This document shows, piece after piece, positions 12,105-23,525 of a DNA stretch of 64,000 nucleotides; position 1 is the first letter of the stretch; each line of letters opens with the position of its first letter. The translations under genes and the position numbers were made by a program. The notes under the pieces are model-generated. The model was not told the origin of the DNA. It worked only from the letters and a program-made list of their open reading frames with translations, and did no database searches. Source of the DNA: Drechslerella dactyloides (taxonomy: Eukaryota > Ascomycota > Orbiliomycetes > Orbiliales > Orbiliaceae); the NCBI GenBank assembly GCA_020064725.1, contig JAGTWJ010000008.1, positions 1,674,001 through 1,738,000 of the forward strand, in the 5' to 3' direction.

Positions 12105-14719
12105 TGCATCCGCACTGTGATTCGATTCCGGACGGAGCGACGCGATATCCGACTAAATGTTCCTTTTCTCACACTCTCATCTTGACGGACCTGGGTATGA
12201 TTTTATGGATATTCTGGATAAAAATATCACTGGAAACGAGACCGATGGATATATTTACTGGGTCAACGTTACTAACGTGCCCTGGAGATGCCCTTTCGCA
12301 CGCCTTTCTACACACTTTACAATTCTGCGCTTTTATTCATGCCGGCGAGCAAGACGCTTTACTTTCGACAGCGGAATGCTTTTTGAGAAAGCCGGCCACA
12401 GCACTCACTTTACCCACTTTTCAAGAACGACCGAAATTGTAAATTTGCCCTTTTCATCCTATTTTATGAAGAGCGTCCTTTTATTTACATATATTTCCTT
12501 TCGACCCTCTTTCTCATTCTTCTCGGACGATCTGTTTAAACTTTTGGTTAAATTCGGGTTGGAATTTTTGTTCTCTCTGCCGTCTTTCTGCACAAAGCCA
12601 TGGCGTTGAATTGATTGTCATTTAAGCCTCCAAGCCTTTTCTTTCATTTTATATTCTACTACATTCTTAACATAATTTTTCTTGTGCTTTCTCTCCTTTG
12701 GAGAATTGATCAATATAGTAATATTTTTTTAGTAGCCCTTCTTTCAAACTATTTCTGCCGAATGTACTTTGTGCCGGTTCGATTGATACTGTCTGTACAT
12801 TCTTCGCCGATGCATTCTTTAATCTTAGCCGCATATGGTAGTATTTTATCGTTTGGTTCGTATAGACCTCTCAGAATAGAATATTTGATAGCCAAATATC
12901 GCCAATGATATTTCTCGATACAGCGAGCGAAATTAATGAACGAGCAGGATATCGATGTCCGTTCATTCTGAAGGTTCGGTGATCGATGCATACATGTAGT
13001 ATAGTCCCAGCCAATCTGGCCGCTGATACCGCGGATGTCCCATCCACCGAGCTGCCCTCTGGTCGATACGTGCAGCTCAAAGCGTTGGTGCCTAGCTTTA
13101 TTTGTTCCAAGGGGCAGCTAACAGCAGATGGGCGTGCCAAAGAGAAGCGTCGGATTCCACATCGGTCTCTGGACCTCCGTCACGCCTTCCTGCCTTGAGA
13201 TCGCCAGTACCCTCAGGAATGCGTCGAGGTTGGCCACCTGCACATATTCAGCCGGGAGCCTCGTGATGGCGCTGGCTGATGCTGCGCTGCGTTGGGTGTT
13301 GTCGCCTTTCCAGCGTGTTCGTTTGCCCGTTTCGCTGAGCGCTTAGTCAGCCAGCGGCCGTAGGCAAACCAAATCAAATCCTGCTGCCGCTGGAGATTAA
13401 AATAGCGTTTTCCCAGTCCGCTTGCCTCTCCTCTCTCTTTCCTCTTCATCTCCCTTTCCTCCGTCCACACGCCGGTATCGTTCCATCCGTACACGCGACA
13501 GCACGACGCTGCTATCATCTGTCATCGCCGCTGTCAATTTGCAGGCCGGGCTGACCGTTACACGTTTCCCGCTCGCTTTTCTACTCTTCCACGACACGCA
13601 TTGTCGGAAGGCTGGACCTGGATCTCGCCGTCTAACAGTAGCTTTATTTGCCTCCTGATTGAAAATACACTCACTTTAGGAATCATCCACCCCCGAGAAA
13701 ATCGTCTCAGGACACCTTTCGCCAAACGAAAAACCGCCGACTCGTTCTTCTGCCGTGACGCTTCGAAATCTACACCCATCGAATACAACTTTCGTCTGGG
13801 GATATCTTTCAAAGCCGTCTATCTGTACTCGGGTTCTGCTACCAGCCGTCTGAGTAAAGGTGTTCTCTGCTGCGTCTACCCGATTGAACATCGCGAAAAA
13901 GAAGTAGACAAAAACAAGAAACGAAAAAAAATATTAATAACTTATTCTAACGCCTGCAAGCGAATACAAGAAGAAGACACTCTTACTTGCCACCCGGCCT
14001 TTTGAATCTTTTTCTGTATCCGCTGCCTGTCTACCAGAACCTTAACCTGTAACGAACCCGTGTATGAAAGAGCAGTTAGCTCGGTCTTTGTATTTCCACC
14101 TCCGTGTGTGCTTCTTGTACGAAGAAGAAAGCCAGTCGTTTTTTTCAGTCTTCTGCTGTCGAAAATACCCTTTCAATCTAAGAGAGAACATCAAAAAAGA
14201 ACTTCTTGTTATTCCCTAGACAATCGACCAACCGCAGAAAAGTAGTGAAATCACTGATTCACTTTTGAAGAACCCGACGCACGGACAGCAACCTATCGAC
14301 ACGCGATACGCGGTCGAAATCCGCAGATTCGGGGAAAATCAAATCAGAAAGAATCTACAATCATCCGTCAACTCGATCTCACCTTATACTTTCGTCATCG
14401 TCACCATTCACCACCATCAACGAGACCGAGCTCATCCGTACTCGCGACTCTACTCTTGTCATCAAATCATCAGGTCTGCTGTTGAGATACAATCGCATCT
14501 CCAGCGCATACGATAATCGAAAGCATCGGCTCTTCAGTCCGTCGGGGGACCTCTTCCCGTGGCGGAAGGCGACATATTTCTTAGTCCATACATTTTGTAG
14601 ACAACAATCTTGTCGGGAGGCTTAAATCTATCGCCAGCCGCCCATCAGTCTGTTTTTCTTTCTAGGGAGACATTCAAGGTCTTCGCTTCTGACATTTCAC
14701 TTCTACACCTTCACCAAAC
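12105..14719. other. Intergenic region, probable 3' UTR then mpe1 promoter
   Basis: The part to about 12900 is T-rich and looks like untranslated or non-coding sequence after the upstream gene. From about 13400 the plus strand is C/T-rich, as expected upstream of mpe1. Several frames of 60-150 codons are open but have no conserved features, and I do not call them genes. Confidence 0.5.
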
Positions 14720-17368
14720 ATGTCTTCCTCAATATTCTTCAAGTTTAAGTCCCAGAAGGAGCCTACGAGGCTACCTTTTGATGGCACTGCAATCTCCGTG
14801 TTCGATGCGAAGAGGGATATCATCGCGATCCATAAGCTCGGTGATGGCACCGACTTTGATCTTGCCATCTACAATGAAGAGAACAATGAAGGTAAGACGG
14901 TATTCTCTATTACCAAGCGATGCTTTTCTATCCCAGGGCTAGTTATATCCAACTTGAGATTCAATATCAGACTCGTAACTACCGTACTCGTGGTTTAAAC
15001 CCATCTAGAAGGCAACAAGGCAATGCTAACTCGATCATGTCACGCTAAACAGAATATGTCGACGATACAATAATGATACCACGGGGCACGGCCATCACGG
15101 CTCGTCGCCTGCCCCCCGCAAAACCAGGCCGCGGGACCGCCCAACGATACGTAACCGGCAAGATGCTAACAGTTGGCTTGGGCGCCAACCGCCTCGAGAA
15201 GAAGTCGCACCCGACACATGCCAGCTCCTCCTCGAAGCCTTCCGCACCCGCAACCGCCCCTAGCATGTCTACCGAAGGGCAGACGGAGGAGGAGCGGATC
15301 GCCGCAATGTTCCAAGCCTCCAGCGAACAATGGAATCAAACGCAAGAGCAAATGGCAAAGTAGGCGTCTTTCCTTCCTCCGTTCGCTATAAATATTCAAA
15401 TGTTCCTGTTGAAACCGAGGCTAACACCACGTTACACAGCGCTCGGCCCGTCCATGGACAAGGGGGCTTCAAAAAGAAGAATGCACCTGCACCCAACCAC
15501 CCACCCCCGACCGGCTATGTCTGCTACCGATGCGGCGAAAAGGGTAAGCTTAGCTGCATAACCTTGTGCGACGTCGCACGAAGACACAAAACATGAGATA
15601 AGCCGGATATGCTAACATCTGACCAGGTCACTGGATCCAACAATGTCCCACCAACGCGGACCCGAACTTTGATGGCCGGCCAAGAGTCAAGCGAACGACA
15701 GGCATTCCAAAGAGCTTTCTAAAGACGGTGGACAAGCCCGTTATCACGGACGACGACGATGGCAAGCCTGTTTCCGTCATGGTGAACGCAGACGGTGAAT
15801 ACGTCGTTGCGGAACCGGACCGTGCGTCTTGGGAATTGTATCAGCAGAAAACCAAGGCGGCCGGCCTGACTGGCGAAGCCGCTGCCGAAGCAAAGATACT
15901 GGAGGAGAAGGGCCTGGTGTGTCCGATCGACAACAAGTTGTTCAAGGATGCGGTCAAGACGCCTTGCTGCAAGAAGACATATTGTGATGATTGTATTCAA
16001 AATGCTTTGGTAGAGAGTGATCTTGTCTGTCCCAATTGTGATACGAAAGAAGTACTCTTGGACCGCTTAATTGAAGATGCCGAAACGAGAGAAAAAGTCA
16101 AGGAATACCTAGATAGTAAAAAGGCCGGCATGGATGAGAAGGATGGGGGGAAGAATGCGAAGGAACAATCAAAGTCGCCCGCACCTACTGCCGCCGCCGT
16201 GCCCAATGGTGTCGCCGTAAAGTCCGACCCCGTTATCAAAAAAGAGTCAGGTACGCCGAAACTTGACGCGACAAAACCGGTCGACGGATCGGCATTGGTG
16301 GGTTCGAAAAAGCGGTCCGCCGAGGACGACGGAGCCAGTATGAAGCGGTCGGCGAGCAATACCTCCAATGACTCCGGGTCCAAACGGCTCAAGTCCAACC
16401 CGCTAAGCCCAGCCCAGCAGCACCTTCTCGCGAACACGGGTAACTCTCCCGCGATGCAATCCATCGGCCTCGCTGTCGTTGGCGGCAGCCAGAACACCCC
16501 GCCGAACGGCATGGGATACCCGCAGAACGGGTTCATGAACAACGGGAACAACAACATGAACAACATGAACGGCTTCGACTTCAACAACATGGGCAGCATG
16601 ATGAGCAACAATGGCAACGGCAACATGGGCTTCAACGGCAACAACGGCGGCATGTCCAACATGAACATGAACATGAACATGGGCAACGGCATGGGCAACG
16701 GCATGGGCATGGGCAACATGAACGCCATGAACATGAACGGCGGCATGATACCTAACAACATGGGCTACAACAACATGAACATGAATACAAACAACATGAA
16801 CAACATGAATAACATGAACGGCATGGGAATGGGCATGATGAACAATAACGGCGCCGGGTACAACAACGGCAACATGATGCCCTACGGCAACATGAACAGC
16901 GGCGGCAATGGAGGCTACAACGGCATGAACAACGGCATGATGAATAACAACGGGTACTACAACAACAACGGCGGTGGCGGCTACAACAACCCGCCGCATC
17001 AACATTTCAACAACCAGAACCAGAATCAATGGGGCATGCAGCAACAGCGCAACATGGGCATGATGAACAACGGCGGCGGCGGCCAGAACATGGGCATGGG
17101 AACGAACATGAACATGAATAACAACAACGCCGGGATGAATATGAACATGGGTGGCGGCATGACGAACCAGAATCACCAGGGCTGGAACAACAATAATGGC
17201 GGCAACAACGCTGCGAACTTCCAGGCGCGGAAGATCTTTAGCGAGCCCTTTCCAACCGACGAAGACAGTCCCTACATGCGGAAGCCCGTGAATCCGTACC
17301 GACATATGCGGCCAAAGAGAGTCCGGCCGTCAGATTACACAGCTGTTGGCGGCGGTGTTACGGATTGA
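14720..17368 (+). CDS. mpe1: Mpe1/RBBP6-type cleavage and polyadenylation factor subunit
   Basis: Four exons (14720-14891, 15053-15359, 15440-15543, 15627-17368) join in frame to 774 residues. The N-terminus (SSIFFKFKSQKE, then RLPFDGTAISVFDAK) is a DWNN ubiquitin-like domain, about residues 1-77. A CCHC zinc knuckle uses C188, C191, H196 and C201; intron 3 falls inside it, at Gly195. A RING/U-box-like domain spans about 293-332, from CPIDNKLF to CPNC. DWNN, knuckle and RING in this order define the Mpe1/RBBP6 family, the cleavage and polyadenylation factor subunit that acts in nuclear mRNA 3'-end formation. Residues about 488-725 are an Asn/Met/Gly-rich low-complexity tract, making the protein much longer than budding yeast Mpe1. 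A conserved-looking basic tail follows (ARKIFSEPFPTDED). The start codon is directly followed by the DWNN domain. Confidence 0.93.
16508..17219 (+). repeat. Asn/Met/Gly-rich low-complexity coding tract in mpe1
   Basis: Short units built on AACATG, AACAAC and GGCATG recur through about 700 bases of the last exon and encode repeated NM, NN, GM and GN pairs. The tract keeps frame throughout. The regular pattern also leaves the opposite strand open for about 300 codons rich in His and Val, which I take to be a by-product rather than a gene. Confidence 0.85.
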
Positions 17369-20300
17369 ATCTCTTGACTTGTATATCTGCTACTCCAATC
17401 GCGGCACAGACGCAGGATCCGGTGACGACAAAGACAAATACTTGTAAGATATACGACTGGGACCGGAGTTACCTTTTTCTCTAAATTCTTTTTTTTCCCC
17501 TAACGACTGCTCTCATTTATTTTGGTTTTGCACATTTTGGGGCTCATAGCGGGATAAGAAAAGAAGAGAAAAGAAATATATATTTATAAATACCCGAGAA
17601 GAAAAAAGATGGGGACACCTGGAGATGGGTCATCGGAGTTTCAGTGGCGTTTCCTTGAATTCCTCTTCATCCTTTGCTTACATTGTTGCCTTTTAACGGC
17701 TTATACTTGTAATCTACCTGCTGTCCATGGGGACTCTCGTTACGATGCGTTCGTCTGTTCTTGTATCTCTAGCGAGGGTTGATTTGCGAATGTTGCTTCT
17801 GTTTCGGTTTATCACACTTGTTTGTTTCAATCTCTCTTCGAAGTTGAGATCATCGAGAGGAAAACAGGCAGGGCGACTTTTGTTATAGAACTTCAAATTA
17901 TCCATAAGTGCATCCGGATGGGTATCCGTGCACTCTTTCTGCCTGAACTTCCACTTGCCTTTAGGGATTGGTTCTACAGTCGACAGCAGTTGGTATTCTT
18001 GGGAGCCCATTTACTATTATGTTAACTTTCGAAATACTCGCCTCTCAGTGCAATGTCTGTACCCGTTTGCGAACTAATTGACAATGATGGTGCTTGTTCT
18101 TTGCAATTCTTTGATGGCACGTCTCGCTGCATCTTGTTTTCGTGGGTTTAGTTAGTGCTTTAGAAAGAGACAATTCATATTCATATCAATACAATTCTAA
18201 GTGCAAGTCCCGGGGTAGTTTGGTCCCGTTGCCAGTTTCAAGTAGTTTAGTATGCTGTGAGCTGCTAGCTCAACGACCTATCTATCAGTGACACAAGCGC
18301 ATACACAGTCCAGGCCGAATATCAATTATCAATATATAATACAGACGTCTGTTGCATTTTTGCTAGAGCCCGAAGCCAGCCGCCGTGTTGCGGATATCGA
18401 TGCAACGGTGACATGTGGAGTCTGCCTTGTGTCCATACGTGCACATATACCTGCGCATGTCCAAACATGCACATACGTCTTAAACAAGTAACTCCATAGC
18501 TGCTCCAGTCTGTAGGCATCCCGAAAAGTTTTAAGATTATAATATTATTTGCACACGGGGAAAACTTTCGTACCTGCTGCAATTACACAAACCCCGGCTG
18601 TCAATATCGGCATATCTTCAATTGCGCATCTTCGGAAGCTATCCTATCACATTTATACAACAGGACGGCAGCGGCCGGATAGTCAAGTTGGTCCACACTA
18701 TTGGGCGGAGAAGCTCTACAGCTGTAGTGTACCCGAGAATTGGGAAATTAGCAATTTAGTCCCCACAATAGTTTTTGTCAAAGTCCCATGCTCTATTTCG
18801 GAATTTCGCGAACGCGGTAGATCTACCCTTGCTGTCCGATTGTAGTTAAATCTTACATATATACGGAGTTCGGAAACCTCCGGGAGATATCGATCTGTCA
18901 GGTACAGTAATCTGGGCATCAAGCTGGAATTATCATAAATCCCGGACGAAAATAGACTTTGCGAGTTGTAATTAATCGGCGGGAAGCATGGCAAGGGTTT
19001 ATGCGGAATTATGTCTGGATGGACATGCAGCTATTGGAATACGAGATGCCAATATGGATAGGTAAGCGTGGCTACTTATCTTTCAAGAGCAAGGGCTCGA
19101 AATTTCATTTTCCACGAATCTGGGTATATGCGGTGCATCGAGACGGATACGTACCTGGTCTCGCCACTAACAAAGTTAAAGCCTGACAACGCCTAGCGCG
19201 GGTATCTGTGAAGCTTGTGTGCCTTGTAAAGAAACAATCGGTATCGTACATACATTCATAGATAGATGCCATGGGCTATTCCCGGTCTCGTATATCATTT
19301 CTAAATATTTATAGGTATCCCAGGACAATCCATGACAGGGCGGAAGAATGCGGATGTCAATTATAATAGACTATGAGCACTGTTATGAGCAATTGATTGT
19401 TCCGCAAGCTCGACGCCTTAGCGTGTAGTGTGTTCGCAGCCCTCAGAGTAGAGCACGACAGGCTCTCTGAAGCTGCACTGTCGCGGCAAACCTGTACATG
19501 CTCGATCGTTGAATTGCGTTAGGGTGTATAAGACTGTTGAGTCCTGAAATTTCGAAAGCAGAACATCTTTGAGATCTCGAGATCATAGGTATCGCTAATT
19601 TGCCGCGAAATAATGCCATTCTATCGCATCCGTCGGTAGATGTTCAACAGCCCGTATATCGTAGGCCACTACGCGTATACGGTGGCAGAAACATTGCGAA
19701 GTTGTCAAGCCGGCACTATTCAGAAGTTCCCCCTTATAGAATCGAGATGTTATCCATCCCGGGGTCCCGCCTCCCTACATCGTATAAACCCCTACCCGGT
19801 CCCGTCGGGATGCCGGCCCCGAGCTACCCTTCCCCCGTCCGCATAAATTTCCCAGCCGGGAGCTCTATCCCATCAGAGCAAGTAACTCGCAGGGGAATCG
19901 CAATGCGTGTTCAGGGGAGCGTACGTACGTCCATACGTGAAGATTGCGCGTGCAGAGCGAATTTATGCAACCCAGCGCTCTCCTCCTGCCGCAATGGAAC
20001 TGGGAGCTAGCCGGATCACTCGGAAAGGGAGCTGCACGCAGCGCAACCCGTACCGTCGTCGCCCACGGCCGACTCAACAAAACCAGGCGTGCAGCTGCGC
20101 ACGTTGACTTGCTCTTGCCGGGGGCCACGTTCTTATTCACGCATTCTGGAACAAAGCTAATGCAGGGGAACTTTGGGGTCTCTCTCTGCCTGGCGAGAAG
20201 AAAGGGTCCGTTGGTACGTGGTGGGCACGTGACTTTATGGCGTTGGATGTAACGCTACGTACACCTGTTTACAGTTCTGGACGGCTGGGGTGGAGCGTGG

Positions 20301-20966
20301 CTGTATTATTCTGAAGCCAGAGTGCTGTGCTGGATATCTGGGGCTGAGGCAAGGTGGTCAAAGGATTGGTGAAGTTGCAAGTGCTTACGTTGAAGGAACA
20401 CAATTGCACAATTGGCTTACAGGGTAAATATACAAGTCTGCTGTGTGATGTGGCAGTCCTGTATGCCGTGCTTCGCCTCGGCGCCTGGATTAACCATGTA
20501 TCTTGCGATTTTTTTGATTATTTTATGACGGTTATAGATACAAATGAAACGAAGTGTGCGGAGGATGGGGTAAAATGCAGAGCGCATGATGCGGTTATAA
20601 GATGCGGCTGTACAGGAGAAGACTCGTGCATTTGAATGTGACGATAATGGCGGATGAGGATGCTTTTGATTATCTCGGATAATATGAATCAATGGACACG
20701 AAATGTAAAGGGAGAAATAACATAGGAATTAAGGAAACAAGAGATAAAACAAACTCCGCTAAATATGCTGTTGAAGAAAGACAAAGAGACAAAAAACTAA
20801 CAAAGCTGTAGCCTTCCCGATGATTCGATGCGACAAACAGATATTCTTTCAGGTTGCAGCAACTGTAATATGGTAGTGGTATAGCTCAAGAACGCCGTAG
20901 AGACAGATAGAGATTAAGGAAACAGTCTGAGAGGATTAGGAAATTACGCTAGAAGCTAGGCTTCGT
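17369..20966. other. Intergenic region between mpe1 and the Flc-like gene
   Basis: The first several hundred bases are presumably the mpe1 3' untranslated region. A minus-strand frame of 98 codons at 17714-18010 is open, but it lies opposite that probable UTR and has no recognisable features. The interval 18300-20900 is a mixture of AT-rich and GC-rich patches. The last few hundred bases are probably the 3' UTR of the minus-strand gene that ends at 20967. Confidence 0.45.
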
Positions 20967-23420
20967 TCACCAGTGCCGACTTCCCCGGTACTCATCGTAT
21001 GAGGTTGGCGGGAAGCGGTGGTCTATCGGCTGCGAGATGACGCCCACTGGTGGTGGCGCACCGCTCATTGGCGCCGCACCGCCTATCAGGCTCTGTCGGC
21101 TATTGTTGACATAGTCCATTGTCGGGCGGTCGCCGCTGAATGAACGTTCATGGCCGTCAATAGAGATAGGGCGCGGGACGGGAGAGCCATCGCGGTCGTG
21201 CGGTGGCGCCATGTACTGTCCGCGAGGAGGGGGATACATGTCGTCCAGTGCAAAGTCGTCACGGGTCGGCGTCGGCTGGTATTTGCCCTTTCCATCACCG
21301 CTGTAGTTGGGGAAGCCAGGATTGACCATAGAGGCACGGCGGTCGTGCGGCGTGAAGTGGTCGCGAAGTTTGGCTTCCTCGGCGAGTTTTTCGCGCTGGT
21401 GACGACGCTTGATATAGTAGTTTTGCTTGCAGCAGATGATGATGGCGTTGACGGCGATGAGGATGGCGAGAGCGCCGGTCAAAACGCTCTGGACGACGAT
21501 GAGGACAACGCCGGTGACGGTAGTCGTGGTCTGGGAGATTCTGAGTTTCTCGGTGAAGATCAAGACGCATGCGACAGAGATGACACGGACAACGGCGATG
21601 AAAATATTGATGACGTTACCAGCCTTGCTGTTGAAAGGACGGCCGATGACGAGGAAGCCGAAGAGGATCAGTTCGCAGGCAAGCTGACCGCTGGATTGGA
21701 TGAGACCGTTTCCGCTACCGAGGGCGATGATGGCGCCCTTGGCGAAGAGGTAGACGATGAAAGGAATAAACATCCACCAGAAAGTCGACTTGTACTGGTC
21801 GTAGAAAAGACCATACTTGCGTAGGTTCTTCTTGTCTTCGAGCAGAGCCTCCCCTCCCGCTGCTTCTGCTTTCTTGGCTTTACGGGCAAGCTTTGAGATT
21901 CGAACAACGAAAAAGACCAGGACGCCGGTGAAAACCGCAAGTGCCACGCCTGCCAGGATGTTTGCGCCCCAGGAGTCCCCTTGCTTGAACTGGTAGAGAC
22001 AGTAGATGACCCAGATACCGTACATGAGAAGAATCTATAGAACGTTAGTTAATCTCCGGCTTTTGAATTCTTTTGATGGGGGGATTTCAAAATCTTACAA
22101 TTCGGACCATGGTTCCGAGGAGGAATTGCCAGTATCTCTTACGGAAGCTTGCAAGTGGCTTGTTCAGCTTTCCGCAGAGAGCATACAATTCCAGGATAAC
22201 CTTGAAGAGCAGGATGAGGACAGCTACTGCAGCGAGAACGATGAGGAAGACGAGGAGAACAGTAAGGAAAGTATTGGTGTTGGGAATCGATAGAGTCTCA
22301 ACGTAAGCCTCAATGCCATGGACCTGCTTCATCAGCGAACTTTCGTTTTGGTCGTTAGCCGCGGTCGAGTTTCCGAGAGTTGTTCCATTGATGCTGGTCT
22401 GCAAGTCGACTCTCTTGACAAGTCGTCCGAAAAGGTCGAGCGAACGCTTCCTGAAATTTGAGCCGGATGTGTCAGACGTATACACCAGTGTTGTGTTCTT
22501 CAAGACATCATATGAAGAGCGTGTGGTGTTTCCGCCCGTCTTCGCACGGAACGAATCGATCGAGTGCTGCATGTCCGTCCATGGGATCAATCCGGTAGAC
22601 CAGGCGAAGTTTTTGGTGAACGCTCGATAAACCGGTGGGTAGTTGACGCTCAACATGCCGTTGGTAGAAATGAACTGGAACCACATGACAACATCTACAA
22701 CGTTCGGCGACGGTCCGCTCGAACCGCCTCCGCTTGCTCCTCCGAGACCTGCGGCGGTCGATATCACAGAGATAGATCCAAGGACAGCTGCAGCACCAGC
22801 GATACCAGCAGTAACCCAGGTGACAGCGGGCTGTTCTGCAGTTTTGCCATTCCTGACACTCGACTGGAGGCAGGCCAGAGGCGTACCGCCACTCGTACCA
22901 TTATTACCATCCTTTGCCTTCAATTCTAGCCGTGCGATACCATCGAGATCGGGTATTGTGAAAGCGATTGCAGGAATCTGAGAAGCGAACTGTTGTGGGA
23001 TGTCCAGGTTTCCGGCGGCGGAGAAGTTTCCAGCGGGTACTGAGAATATAATGATTAGCCTTTGTTAAAGAACGGCAACAGATGCCTCAACTGTATGATT
23101 GGATGTTTGTATTTACTTGGGCATAGAAAAGGGATGGCCTTCTCGCATGGATCGAACGATTCCCGGTAGACCTCTTTCCCGTATGCAGTGACGACCAGGT
23201 CCGCGATAACCTGCTGCTGCCGTTTCGACTCGCCGGCAACATTGAACTTGACGGTCATGTTCTCCTTATTGTACTCGACATTGAAATTTCGAACTGCGAT
23301 ATCGGAATCGTCCGCACATGATGCAAATCCACTTGTCGACAGGACGTCGGCAGCCTGTACCTGCAGGGAACCGAGTAGCGCAAGCACCGAAAGCAGCGAT
23401 ACTCTAGAAAGTCGTAACAT
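20967..23420 (-). CDS. TRP-like ion channel / Flc family membrane protein
   Basis: Three exons on the minus strand (23420-23117, 23039-22099, 22034-20967) give 770 residues. The second intron has a GTAAGA donor, an ACTAAC branch site and a TATAG acceptor. Residues 1-23 form a signal peptide (hydrophobic core LLSVLALLGSL, then QVQAAD). An ML-like lumenal domain follows, containing FDPCEKAIPFLCP and PAGNF. Multiple membrane helices come next, with the FAWSTGLIPW motif I associate with fungal Flc proteins. The hydrophilic tail of roughly 140 residues is rich in Pro, Arg and Asp. This architecture (signal peptide, ML-like, TRP-like) matches yeast Flc1-3 and fission yeast Pkd2, which act in ER/plasma-membrane calcium homeostasis and cell-wall integrity. 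Which paralogue it is cannot be decided here. The ATG at 23420 starts the signal peptide directly; frame extension upstream would rely on non-ATG codons. Confidence 0.9.
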
Positions 23421-23478
23421 CGTGCTGGCTATTGGTCTTCTTCTTTTCGAACTTCGTGAAGAGTTGTAGTTATGCGGT

Positions 23479-23525
23479 AAGGAAAGGAAAAGGAAAAGGA
23501 AAGGAAAGGAGGAAGAGGGAAGAGG
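23479..23525. repeat. 47-bp uninterrupted purine tract in the Flc-like gene leader
   Basis: Every base from 23479 to 23525 on the plus strand is A or G, built from GGAAA units. It lies 59-105 bp upstream of the minus-strand start codon at 23420, so on the coding strand it is a pyrimidine-only tract in the promoter or 5' leader. C/T-rich leaders are common in highly expressed fungal genes. Part of the tract is close to mirror-symmetric. Confidence 0.85.

Noticed and set aside
16403..17305. 300-codon minus-strand open frame rich in His and Val opposite mpe1
   Set aside because: It mirrors the repetitive Asn/Met/Gly codons on the plus strand; its composition follows from that repeat and it has no independent coding features.
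17714..18010. 98-codon minus-strand frame downstream of mpe1
   Set aside because: Although charged and balanced in composition, it lies opposite the probable mpe1 3' UTR with no recognised features.
21150..21824. 224-codon acidic plus-strand open frame opposite the Flc-like gene
   Set aside because: It is antisense to a well-supported membrane-protein exon; the Asp-rich composition is the reverse complement of hydrophobic codons.
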